From assembly GCA_025526995.1 (NCBI GenBank), contig JAHLKG010000011.1:1-64000 (forward strand): DNA of 64,000 bases, read 5' to 3'. Position 1 is the first letter of the stretch; each line of letters opens with the position of its first letter. Source of the DNA: Powellomyces hirtus (lineage: Eukaryota > Chytridiomycota > Chytridiomycetes > Spizellomycetales > Powellomycetaceae). Position numbers and translations under genes: made by a program. Below the pieces are notes generated by a model. It was not told the origin of the DNA. It saw only the letters and a list, made by a program, of their open reading frames with translations, and searched no databases. This document shows positions 28,693 to 40,199 of the stretch, piece by piece.

Positions 28693-30203
28693 ATTGTGCA
28701 GCCACCGCTTCGAGTGGGTATCTAATATATGTACAGGTGGTCCAGGCCCCGCGAAGAGGCTAGACTAACGTTGAGCGAGAGTGGCTGAACTTGTTTTTAC
28801 GTGTATGCAGCGGAAGAAGAGTGAACGTTCTCGGCCGAGTTTGAGGGAATGCTAGGAGTGCTGGTGGTGCGGATGAATGGCAGAGGCTGCCGTTCCCATA
28901 CTACACGCTCCTGGGCAGAAGAGTTTGGCGAGGGACAGCCGGGAGGAAGGGAAGCCGGGAAGCTACCCCCAGGGAGTGCTCCGGCGGTGAAGTTCTGGTT
29001 CTATGTCTCAAGTAGCGCCGACACACAGCAAGAGAGGAAATGGTATGTGTGGTTTTGTATGAGGGGTGGTTGACAGAGAAAAGTTCAGAGAGTGGGAGGT
29101 AGGAAGTCTGGCTGTGCGTTCCGTAGAGTAAGGGGATGTTGAGGGGTTGAAAGTAGGCGGCACAGCAGGGGTGGGGAAGGGAGACGTTGACGTTGCGCGG
29201 CGGTCTGTGAGCGAGCGGGTGGTGCCAGGCGTGGAAATGGGTCAGGTCTCAACTTCCAACGAGCGGGAGACAACGAGGAAGCGCAGAGAAAGCGCAAGGG
29301 AAGGTACACGGGAGTGGTATGCGGAGAGACAAGGGCGAGGAGCGAGGCTCTTTGTGCTTTTGAGGAAGTGGGGTTTGTTGAGGACAAGCTTGTTTTGAGA
29401 CTGTTTGTTTGAAGCGAATAATATGATGCGATATGATGCGATTTGGGCTTTTGACACACAAATAACCAGTTGATTGAGGGAATTGTCTGATGAAGAAGAG
29501 GGGAATTAAGCACAATTGATACTCACAGAGAGAGAGAGACGGGCGAAATAGACATGTACAGTATCATAAGATTTGATGACACACACATGGCCCGATTGCG
29601 CGAACGGCAATGGATTGATGCTATGAATAATATCGATATATGCGTTTGTTGGTCGACAAGTCACTCGCTCACTCCCCCCCACGTGACCTCCGAGTGACAA
29701 ATCACATGTCATATCTAGCATCCCTACATCAAGCACATTGCATGCATTTGAGACTGACTGACTGACTGACAAGCGTCTGGACGGACGGACGGACAGCAAG
29801 AAAGAAGGTGGGAATTACGGACATTAGCGATTCCCTCCTGACTCTATCGATATTCTCCTATTATTCAAATACAGTCGAGTCGCCTCTTCGCTTAGGCCTA
29901 GTCGTGGAGTTCATATAGCATCCATCAATCGTGGAGTTCATATAGTCTACAAGTCAGCTGACTCCAACTGGGTGGCTGTGGAGAAGCGCTTTCCCACTTT
30001 TGTTTTTGCTGACTCATCAATCATTCCCAAGGATTTGATTTTAGCTCAAAGCCAAAAAACAAAAACAACAAACGTCCACTTTGACAAACTGGAAATTCGG
30101 CACTTTCTCACTTGGAGTTTCTGCAATAACATCCCGTTTCCTGAGGAAATCACTTTACGAGCAAGAACGTTTTCGACCCTTCTCCATCCCCGTCTCAATC
30201 GCA
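28693..30203. other. Divergent promoter region ATG1/NMD3
   Basis: About 1.5 kb between divergently transcribed genes. G/A-rich near ATG1, with small GACT and GGAC repeats near 29750-29790. Short open frames have no recognisable content; no gene supported. Confidence 0.6.
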
Positions 30204-32137
30204 ATGGAAGGCATCGAGCATGACCCCGCCCGCACAGAGCAGCGCATGTATGTCCCACTAGAATGACCACTGTGGTTTCCCTTTGACCAAAGAAGCAAAC
30301 TTGCTCATGACTCTTGTTCTCTTTGCTCCCTCTTTTTCTCGCTCTTCCAGTCTCTGCGCTTCTTGTGGAACGGTCATTGCTCCCAACCCTGCCAACATGT
30401 GTGTCAACTGCATCCGAGGAGACGTCGATATCACTGAAGGAATCCCAAAGCAGGCCACCATACATTTCTGCAGAGGCTGCGACAGATACCTCCAACCCCC
30501 GAATATCTGGGTCAAGGCAGACTTGGAATCACGAGAATTGCTTGCCCTCTGTCTCAAGAAATTGAGAGGACTCAACAAAGTCAGGCTCGTGGATGCGGGA
30601 TTCATCTGGACGGAACCTCATTCAAAGCGAATCAAAGTCAAACTGACGATCCAAAAGGAGGTAAAATGGCCAAGAAAATGCAGGTCTATGTCTGTGTATC
30701 TCGATAGGGTCCCCATATTGATATCATCTTCTTTGTATGTGTCACCCAGGTCTTTGCCGCGACAATTCTTCAGCAGGTCTTCGTGACTGAATTCATTGTC
30801 GCCTCTCAGCACTGTGAGGAATGTCAGCGTGTCGACGCCCAGCTGACATGGAAAGCAGTTGTCCAAGTCCGTCAGAAGGTCTTGCACAAAAGGACCTTCC
30901 TGTGGCTTGAACAGCTCATCCTCAAGCATAATGCTCACAAGGACACCACCAACATCAAAGAGTACCGCGATGGGTTGGACTTCTACTATGTGCACCGCAA
31001 CCACGCCGCGAAAATGGTCGACTTTTTGCAGGCGGTCGTGCCCATGAAAATGAAGACATCCGAACAACTCATCTCCCAAGATATACATAGTGGGACAAGC
31101 ACCTACAAATTTACATACTCTGTGGAGCTCGTGCCCATTTGCAAGGTATGCGCAACATCAGCAACAGAGAGAATCACATTCAAATCTGTCTTTTTCTGAC
31201 TTTCCTCCTTCTTCCGCTGTAGGACGATCTCGTCTGCCTCCACCCGAAGCTCGCTCGCCAACTGTCGGACACCAACCCGCTCGTCCTTTGCAACCGCGTG
31301 AGCAACACAATCAACCTGCTAGACCCCAATACGCTCCGCGTTGCAGAGCTGCGATCTCCAGTATACTGGGACGCGCCCTTCACTTCCTTGTGCGAGGCCA
31401 AAGACCTTGTCGAATTTTACGTCATTGACTCCACCCTCGAAGGACCGCAGAATGGGCGCTTTGCCCTCGCAACGGTTGAAGTTTGCCGATCCAGTGACAT
31501 GTCGCGCACGTTCTTTGCACGCAGTCACCTCGGCCGCATTCTCAACCCAGGAGACCACGTGTTGGGCTACGACCTTACCCATGCCAACTTCAACAGCGAC
31601 AACTGGGACAAGCTCAACCGCGCCGGCAAGCTAGTCGGTGGCATTCCGGACGTCATGTTGGTCCGCAAATCGTATCCGAACGCCCGCAAGAAGGGCAAGT
31701 CCCGAGGCTGGAAACTCAAGACCCTCGGAAAGGAAGAAGAGCTCGAACTAGTCAACCGCGGAAAATCCGAAAAGGCCCGCCAGGAAATGGATTACGAACT
31801 CTTCTTGCGAGACATCGAGGAAGATGCGGAACTGAGAGGAATGATCAACCTGTACAAGGACCCCAACGCCCGTGCCGCTGCCGAAGCGGCACTCGCAGCC
31901 CAGCAGCAGCAGCAGCATGAGTCGCCGAATGAAATGGACCACGATGGAATGGACCAAGACGAAGGAGACAACGACGACGACGAGGAAGAGCCTGAAGCAG
32001 ATTTCCCGGAAATTGATGTCACTGAGCTCCTTGAAGATATGGAGGCCCTCAAGATTGATGTCGATGATGTCGATGCGGAAGATGAGCAAGCAGCCGAGCA
32101 CACCGCCGAGCACACCGACGATCAGATGATGGAATAA
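30204..32137 (+). CDS. NMD3: 60S ribosomal export adaptor Nmd3
   Basis: Exons 30204-30247, 30351-30660, 30750-31145 and 31223-32137 (GT-AG, in phase) give 554 residues. The Zn-binding N-terminus has the expected paired Cys motifs (LCASCG, MCVNC, FCRGC, HCEECQ) and the PNPANMC signature. The middle matches the Nmd3 core (RTFLWLEQLILKH, then YYVHRNHAAKMVDFLQAVVP). The Gln-rich and very acidic tail includes leucine-rich short segments (ITELLEDMEALKIDV type) consistent with a Crm1 export signal. Nmd3 binds the joining face of the nascent 60S subunit and carries it out of the nucleus. The first exon is only 44 nt, supported by the I-L-C-A-S-C junction. Confidence 0.95.
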
Positions 32138-33626
32138 AGCCCGTACGCGCATTATCCCTCCTCCGCACCCATCTCACATTTGACTCCACAATCTCCTTCA
32201 TCCCGCCCCTGCGCACACATACATAGCACGTGCTATCCATAACTCGCGCTCTACGCGCTCTCTGCATTTTCTCTTTTATTACACAGCCCCTACGCTCGCA
32301 TCCTCATCCCGATGCGGTGCCTCCCATGGCGTCCTTCCAAAGTGTACATACACTTTAGAGGCAGGCCAGCGCCCATGTGTACGTTCAGTCATATGCAACA
32401 GTTTTCTCCGTTTCGTACTTCTAATTGACATCATACATATGAACTGCTGCTCTTGTTTGCTTCGTACTCTTGAATTCAAAAGGTAAAGGAAGCTAAATAT
32501 ATGTTATGCCAAGGGCAACTTATCGATACACCTATCCTGGTGGCCGATCGACTTCGCCAGGGCGCGCGAGCATTTCGACATAACAAGCCAAATTCATTTA
32601 GACATCTGGCATTCATTTTCACCGCTGTCAATTGACCAATTTCACGCAAACTGCAATTTGAGATCGCCATTTCACCATTTCACCATGTTGCTCTCTTGCC
32701 ATTTCAATTTCACCATCTCGCCATTTCACCATTTCGCCATCTCAAAGCGACGAGCAGTCTCAGATTCAGTGAGGGATTGTTGCATGGATGACTTGATGAT
32801 TTTCTCCCTAATGTCATTGGGAATGCGGTTGTTGTGGCAGGGCATTGTTGAAATGAGGGACCAAGAGATGGTGAAAATGAATTTCTCGGGATGGTGTTAT
32901 GAACTGCTGCTTGTCGAAAGCAAGCTGCTTTTGCGTGAAGTCAAAGTGCCAAACTGTTGATGTCATTATGCCGTTGTTTGATTTTATTTGTGCGCGCGCG
33001 AAGTCAATCGGCCACCAGGATATGTCGAGTACTTTTTGTCACGTGAGATTTTTTGTCATGGCGGCGGCAGTGGCTTTTGTGGCGAACGCAACTGTTCTGC
33101 AACGAGATCTTTGCGGTCGCGACAACAACGATACTGGTCACAGCTCACAAAAGGTATGTGGCATGTAGCAACCAGGGGCCCAGCCGTGCCGCTATCCCTC
33201 CCCGCACACGACCTGATGAAAAACATCAAAATCATAAAACCTCCTGACTCGATTCACGTACTTTGGTCGTGGGCAACCCCCAATGGAGATACATACTACA
33301 TGGAGCCATGTCTGATCTCGTGCACAATGACTGATCGTTGAGGGCCTGGATTTGTTTGTGGAGTTGATAGTTTGGCTGACTAGCATTTGTCCGGTTTAGG
33401 AATGTGAAGCGACCGCGGCGGTGGGGTAGGTTGAGGCAAGTATCTAGGGCGTTGGACTACGGGGTATCGTGGACTCAGCCGGATGAATTCATACTATTGG
33501 TACAAATGCTATGCACTATATCATGTCTGCATTTCTGATGGTTGACCCTCACTATACAAAAAGAACCCATGGTCAAACGTGCCCAAGGGGTAAGATGTCA
33601 TCCATATTACGCGAAATCCATCAAGA
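32138..33626. other. Intergenic between convergent genes
   Basis: Contains the CCATTTCAC repeat listed separately and otherwise unstructured sequence. No ORF with recognisable content. Confidence 0.6.
32664..32745. repeat. CCATTTCAC-type tandem repeat
   Basis: About eight degenerate 9-11 bp units (CCATTTCAC, CCATCTCG, CCATTTCG and similar) in 80 bp. Non-coding. Confidence 0.75.
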
Positions 33627-34098
33627 CTATGGTAGTTCCGCCTCGAACCATGCGCTACCATAACGCTCAAACATCTCATGATCGTACTCCTGTGCTTCCA
33701 ATTCGTCCCGCTGCTCTCGGACTCCAGCGAGAAACAGAATCCCTGTCAAGCCAACGTCGCCGTCGACAAATCTTGCAGCGCACAAGTGGCACAACTTGTC
33801 ACTCGGAGCGTCTTCAAATGTCCGAGTCCGCCGCCACCCACGGCGTCTCATGCAGAGAGTGCGATTGCCCGGTTGCCAACACCGAATCTTCGCCGTAAAC
33901 ACATCGAAGGGGTCGTCATCGTCCTCTCTCGCAACAAGAGGCGACCAATTAGAAATTTGTCAAGCTTGCTCTCTGACCATACCAATTGTATACAAAACGC
34001 AGAAACTCGACATCGGTTTGCGCGAGATTGAGGATGTCCTCCATTGTGAGGTGCTCGAGCACGCGCCCGATGATTTCGTGAGGAAGGGATAGCAGCAT
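33627..34098 (-). CDS. Small F-box protein
   Basis: Two exons: 34098-33994 and 33923-33627, with a 70-nt intron (GTATAC...GAGAG) containing a TCTAAT branch-like site; 133 residues. The first exon alone gives an F-box: LPHEIIGRVLEHLTMEDILNL followed by AQTDVEFLRF, starting at residue 5. F-boxes bind Skp1 and recruit substrates to SCF ubiquitin ligases. The remainder has an acidic start (DDDDPFDVF) and a C-x2-C pair (LCHLCAARF), but no recognised substrate domain, and is short for the family. Tightly packed between NMD3's 3' side and a hydrolase on the same strand. Start codon and F-box are fairly clear; exon 2 is less certain. Confidence 0.65.
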
Positions 34099-34319
34099 CT
34101 CGCACGGGGAGGAGCCGGTTAACAGAAATACCGCTTTGGCAACGCAAGAGGAGCCTGCCCGTGCTCGTCATATATCCTGCGTGACAAAGAATGACTGCCC
34201 TACGATATCGGTCGCTGTGCTTAGCAAAGCGCGTTGCCAACGCGGAAAAGCACATGTATATGATTATAACAAAAAGAGTACCAGATGTACAGCTCTTTCC
34301 ACTGTCCATCGGCTCCTCT

Positions 34320-35743
34320 CTATAACTTATACGCCTTGACCGGTGCCTTGACATTCCTCGGGCGCGGGGCCGGGATATTCAACGGATGGTCTTTCAGCCA
34401 ATTGCACGCAGCCTCAACGGTGCCCGGTGCAGTATCGTGTTCGAGGTGGAGATGGTGAGCTCCAGGGAGGGTGGTGACAGTGAGGCGCGGGGTCCCATTG
34501 TCCCAGTTGGGAGGCTGTGGGAGACCGGGTTCTTGGGGGTGAGGTACAAAAAGACCATCCTCGCCTAAAATGACCAAGACGGGGCAGGTGATGCCCGTGA
34601 AGAGCAGTCGGCTGATGCTGGGGGTGGGGCCGTGGGGGGTTGGGTCTTTGAGCCGTTGATCTGGAGGCACGAAAGAGGTCAGGCGAGTTTGAGCATGGAC
34701 GGGAACCCTTCCATGCAAACGTCCCCTCTCACACATCCCCACAGCGTCCAGCCAGAAAAAGCAAATCAAAAATACTCACCAGTAGTGAACTGCACACCAC
34801 CATCAACATGCATGCTGTTCCGTTCCGTCAACACTGTCGCCGCGTCAAGCGACAAGGGCATTCGCTTCGATCCCGCTGCTCGCACGACCGCCGCGGCCTC
34901 AAGGGTGGGATATATCCGACGCCTTGGTGGGCGGCCAGCGGCTTGATTCACAAACTGGGTGTTGTGGAATGTGGCGGCTTCGATCAGGGCTTTGGCGGAC
35001 CGCGCGTCGTCCCGTGGAGGAGGACCGAGGTTTTCGACGCTAATGAGATGGGAGACGCGCGAGGGGAGCGTGGCAGCGAGGAGGAAGGAGACACCGGCCC
35101 CCATTGAGTGGGCTAGAAGCGCGAATCGTTGCCAGCCTAGGGGGCGAGCGATAGAACAATGAGCGCCGATAACGAAGCGATATATCTTGTACCCAACAAG
35201 AAGACAAGCAAATGGGATAGAAGCAATGTTTGCCCCGCTTGGCAGTCAAGACGCTCGTCTACACATATCGCTGTCTCGCAAAACCCTCGCTCCCTCGCAT
35301 GTCCCCATCGGCTTTATTTTCCAGTGCACGTACCCAGCAGATTGATGACGGTAATCACATCTTTAACATGGTTGAAGAGCTGATACTCTGCCTGAGGATG
35401 GCGATGCGCGGAGCGTCCATGGCCGGCAAAGTCGAGGGCGATGATGTGCAAGTGGTTTGGCGGAAAGTTTTGGAGGAAGAGGGGGAGGAAGTTGTCCCAT
35501 GTGTTTGAGTTGTCTAACCACTGAGGAGTTGAAAATGAAAGAAGAAACGGGTTTAGCGGTTAGAATATAATACTTTGTTGAAATGCATTGAATTCGCACA
35601 CGTACGCCATGGAGGGCCAGAATCGGCACGCCGCCTGGGGAGCCCCACTCCTTTGCGGCAAGCTCCATGCCATCGGGAAGGGTGAATCGCCGTTCGCGTG
35701 GGGTAGTTGAGGACGGAGATAGGACGGTGTTTTCCACATCCAT
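34320..35743 (-). CDS. Alpha/beta hydrolase (serine-hydrolase type)
   Basis: Exons 35743-35606, 35520-35334, 35136-34780 and 34660-34320, all in phase, give 340 residues. Features of the fold in order: beta-strand and oxyanion HG in GVPILALHG, then WLDNSNTWDNFLP, the DFAGHGRS loop, nucleophile Ser in LLAHSMGAG, Asp region in CPVLVILGEDGLF, and late His in LPGAHHLHLEH. This resembles the SERHL/MhpC group. No signal peptide, so cytosolic or peroxisomal; no clear C-terminal peroxisome signal (ends AYKL). Substrate cannot be deduced, and no neighbouring genes suggest a pathway. Confidence 0.85.
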
Positions 35744-36281
35744 TTGTTTTGCAGAAAAAGAGAAGACGAAAAGCGAGAGGCAGTCGGGAAGACGGAAGGA
35801 ACAATTGACGGGGGTTCTATAGAGTGTAGAGGCAGCAGCGACTTTTGCATATATATACTATATGATAAGATAAGATGAAATAAAAAAAAAGTGCAAGGAA
35901 AAGAAAGCTGGAGGGAGGTCAGCGGAAGCGGAGGGGGGCAAAACAATCAAGCCGAAGTGCGAGACGCGTGCGAATCATGAAGTGTGACGTGTGGCTTGGT
36001 GCGCAGCAGCATCATGTGCCGTTGCTGATTATGTAATTAACAATAGTTGTCGGTGTGTAATCCCTTTTCCCACCTCGCGCCGCGCGTTTTCGGGTTGAGA
36101 AAGCGCGTCGTTCCGTTCTTTGCCTCTGCAGTGTTTAGGGTGTGGTTTTGAAAGCATTGGACCTGCTTGCGGAAGAGGAAGAGGGAGGACAATAAAAGAG
36201 GCAGATAGTGGGCGGGCTACCGGTCTTGTCATTGGGTGAACAGCTCGACAACGATAAGTGGTCGGTCCGGTCCCGACCAAG
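35744..36281. other. Intergenic, divergent promoters
   Basis: A 538-bp gap between the hydrolase and the next gene, C/T-rich on the hydrolase coding strand near its start. TATATATA at 35851-35859 could be the hydrolase TATA element. Confidence 0.5.
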
Positions 36282-39248
36282 ATGTTGAAGATGCAGCAGC
36301 GCACATTTCACCACTCGTGCTGCAGCGACAGCCACTTACCCCCGCATCCACCGCTATGCGACTGCTACCCATTTATATCGCAGCCTCACTGGGAAAAACT
36401 GCCAACAGTCACAATACCCCTTTCCGCAAACCCCCCTCGCACCACCAGCAAGGATGTATCCGTCCCGACCTTTCAACCGGCCCGTGCTCGCAAGCCCCAG
36501 CAACAGCAGCAGAAGACTTCAGCGCTACTGCAATTCCAGCAAGGCGGCAATGCGTATGCCCCCACAGCAAACAAAACCCGCCCGCCACCAAATACGCGCT
36601 CGGCTCACCAGCACGCCGCTGGAATAAGTTTCGGAAGCGGGTTATCAGCCACCACCAACAACACAGCTACCATTGCCGCTCTCTGTGATGAGGACAGGAG
36701 TCGACTCGCGGCCCTGGTTTCTCACCTCGCACTCGCCCAGGACCAAAAGACGGAACTCAAAATGGAACTGGACGCGTTGAAGGAAGGGTTGAATGAGGTC
36801 ACTCTGCAGCTGGAAAAGACCAATGCCGAAAAGGGCTCCGTCGTGGCCAGGAACAAAGGTAAATGAATGGAACAAATAGAACGAGGTGGAGGGAGAAAAT
36901 GAGCGCTTCCAGATGCGAGCTCGACGATGACGGTCTCTTCGGGTCGTCTCGCGAGGCGACAATTTGTTTTTTCGTACTCGTGCGGGGGGATCAACTATAT
37001 CCGTGTCGAGAGGACAAATCAGTGAAGCGAAATGTATTTTGAAAATGGAGACACAAAGCTCGTCTCTGCAGTCGCAATAGGAAGATCATTCTGATGATGG
37101 TTTGCTCATCAGAGTGTCGGCGAGTCTCTTGCTTATCTGCGATGCACACGCAAAGGCCCTTGCGCTGGTCATCTTTGGCGTTTCCCATCGCCATGTCGAC
37201 TTGACTTTCGTACACTTACCCGGCATCCTTCCTCCTTCACTCTCCCCATTTATTGCAGCAATCACGCGCCGCCTCCACAAGGCCGAAGCTCTGTTGCGAC
37301 AATACCAAGTCGAAATCGACAATACCAAAGCGCAAGTCCTGAATTTGCAGGACGGCGTCGCTGCGACTGCATCTGGCGATGAAGCGGCTTCGCCGCCAGA
37401 TTTGGAACGAGTGCACCGGAAACAACATCACCCGCAAGGTGGTCCGCCGCAACCGCAACTGGGGGAAAGACACGAGGACCAACAGCTGTCGACAGAGAAA
37501 GAGGAACTGATACCGAATCTGGCTTTGGGTAGATCACAGGCTCTGCAGGAGGAGACCTTGACAAAACTACAGGTGCACGCTCGAATGTTCTGCTACTCCT
37601 AATTCATGCCTGTTCCTCACCCTATCATGCACACTGGTCTCAATCAAAATTATAGCAAGAAATGGCCAACCTCACAGCTCTGCTCTCGTCACAAAAGCAG
37701 TACTTCTCGCAACCGCCGCCGTCACCTCCCATTACCGCCTTCACGCGACCACCTATCTCACTGCCAGATCAAGGACCGCACATCTCTTCCTTCTTCTCTA
37801 GCGACGGCCACATCCCGCATCCAGTCGAGAGCGGTGAACGGTCAGCCTCCGAATCCTCGTCCACTGCAGGACTCAACAATGCAAACATTGACAACAACAT
37901 GCGCGTCATGGGCAAAACGAGGGATATTAATATGAATAATAATAGTAACAAGAATGCGTCGCGCCCGGCAGCAGAAACTCCCCTTCCAACCATGTCCGAC
38001 GTCCTCCGGGGCATCCTCCAATCACAAGCGGAAAAGGACAAAGAGAAACAGTCCGCAACCCGTCGTGAAAGACGCCACCCCCACCTCCACCAACGACGCC
38101 GAACACGTAGCCGTGAACACTACCACCGTTCCAAAAAGACGCGCTCCCCCACCCGCCGAGCTAAACTTCATGACCATAATATGGAACCACTCCCACCACG
38201 GGCATCCTCACCCCACAGATGGCGCGACACGGCCACGTCCCCAACTCCACCGACAACAAACCCGCCAACGACGCTACCATCATCGTTTTCGGAAGACAAT
38301 CCGGCGGCCTCGATCCGTATTACAGTCCCTCTTACCCAGGATAACCATTCATCACCCCTCTACACCAATACCGACAATCGCACCCCCGCCGAAACCGCCG
38401 ATGCCCTCAGCGATACGAGCGAAGATCTGTTGTTACTGCCCAATATGTATCCGCCACCACCACCCGTCCCGCAAACCTACCCGCAGTGCCCACTTTGCCC
38501 GCCGTCACCCACCAAAACAGCGGCACATCCACCACCACCACGTCCTCCACGGCAACCACAACACCAGCAACATCACCAGCACTATGCACAGCCGGTGGTG
38601 ATTCATCCTACACGTTCTTCACCCGACGCTTCCCTCCTGTTCCCCAACGACACGTCGATGATCCGCCCGCTCATCGATATCCTCGATGAAATCGACGTCG
38701 ATTCCTCCGCGACCACAAATCCTCCTCCCAATCGCAACAACAATATGACGCAACAACCATCTCCCGCTCTACATCAGTCCCGTGGCAATCAGAGATCGCA
38801 GCAGCAGCAGCAACAACAACGTCGTCAGTATCGGGCTCATCAGCAAAACCAACAGCAGGAAAATGATGATAGTGATGATGTCCCGCTCCGGAAAGTCCCT
38901 GGAAGTGGCTCCACGCGGCGTCAAACCAACAACCAGAATAACAGCAACAACAACAACAACACCCGCACACAACAACTCCTCAACGCACTCTCCGCCGCGG
39001 ACCACAACTCCTTCCCCTTCAATGATGACGACTTTGATGACCCAACCTCCACCACATTCACCACCACGTCATCCCCATCAGCGCCGAGTCGAACCGCAGA
39101 AGCAGCAGCAGCACCAACCAGACCACGTCACCACCCCAACAACAACAATCGCACACGATCGTCTTGGCCTACTGGGAACGGGAATGCGGACGCGGATGAA
39201 GATGAGGATGAATTGGCCGGTTTGATTAGGAGCTTGAATTTTGGATGA
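36282..39248 (+). CDS. Low-complexity coiled-coil protein, unknown
   Basis: Exons 36282-36858, 37259-37572 and 37656-39248 are in phase, giving 827 residues. Exon 1 ends in a coiled coil (AQDQKTELKMELDALKEGLNEV). Exon 2 continues it (ITRRLHKAEALLRQYQVEID) and exon 3 resumes with MANLTALLSSQKQYF. The remaining ~500 residues are disordered: basic Arg/Ser patches (RRTRSREHYHRSKKTRSP), Pro/His/Gln/Asn-rich tracts, and an acidic end finishing DEDELAGLIRSLNFG. No family recognised. The basic RS-like patch hints at a nuclear or RNA-linked role. The first intron (400 nt) is far longer than others in the window, so an exon may be missed there. The start could be another upstream Met. Confidence 0.55.
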
Positions 39249-40199
39249 AATAAACAAAAAATAAAGGCCTATTGAATCTTTTGAGCCAGAAAATGCGCAG
39301 ACATGTTGTGGTGTGTATGTGCGCAATAGTGGTTGAAAATGCACACATAACTAACATACAATTCCATCCGTTCCCACTTGTTTGTTTGGGCTATTGGAGG
39401 TTCCCATACGTTTGGTATTTTGTGGTGCTAATCTGGAACTTAAAAGTAAATTAAACAGTATTCGTCTTTTTCCGGTCACTTATTCAACCAATAGATTGAG
39501 ATTCACTATCCAACCAAGAATTAGAATGAGTGTGCATTTAATGGAAGCAGTCAACGCATACTCGCTCAAAGAGAGTACTAGATAGACATCTGGAGGTCGT
39601 GAATTTCAAACCCGGGCCCAGACTGTTTGCTTGCATATGACCTTTGACCAGGATTCTGGTACATTTGATAAGGAAAATTGAGGAAATTCTAACAATTGGT
39701 TGGCAGCCGTAGTTCCCAATGATTATCTTTCTTTCACAAAGTGGTTCAGCAAGCCAACGGTAGATAGCTTGTTTTTTTGGTTTTTTCTTTTTCACGTTCA
39801 GTTTGATATTCACAGATGGCGGTGACTGATCTGGATCTGCTCGCGACTGAATTCTCTCTTAATCTCCCTCCATTCTAGGCTCCTTCATCAACAGTCAAGC
39901 ATGTGTGATGCTGGGCGCGGGACGCAGAGAGTGGAGCTGAGGGAAGACAACCGCAACAACAGACTGACCTCCAAACCCAAAATCAAAATATCTGTGTGTC
40001 CAGAGGCAGACCGCAATGGGGATATGTGTTGTGTGTGCATATACGGACCAAATACCAAAATGTTAGGTGAGACGACCGGCTGGACATTCTATTGTCATGT
40101 GAGTGAACCGACGGGAAATGAAATGGGATTGGGATGGGTGGGATTGGCGCAGTTATGCTCCTGACTGCCTCATCACTCAGCCTCGTTTCACCCTCGCTC
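39249..40199. other. Intergenic, nothing recognised
   Basis: Convergent gap of ~950 bp. A polyadenylation-like AATAAA lies at ~39246-39270 just after the preceding stop. No coding, RNA or repeat feature found. Confidence 0.6.

Noticed and set aside
29085..29513. Ser/Pro-rich minus-strand frames upstream of ATG1
   Set aside because: Low-complexity promoter DNA; overlapping frames in all registers and no conserved motif.
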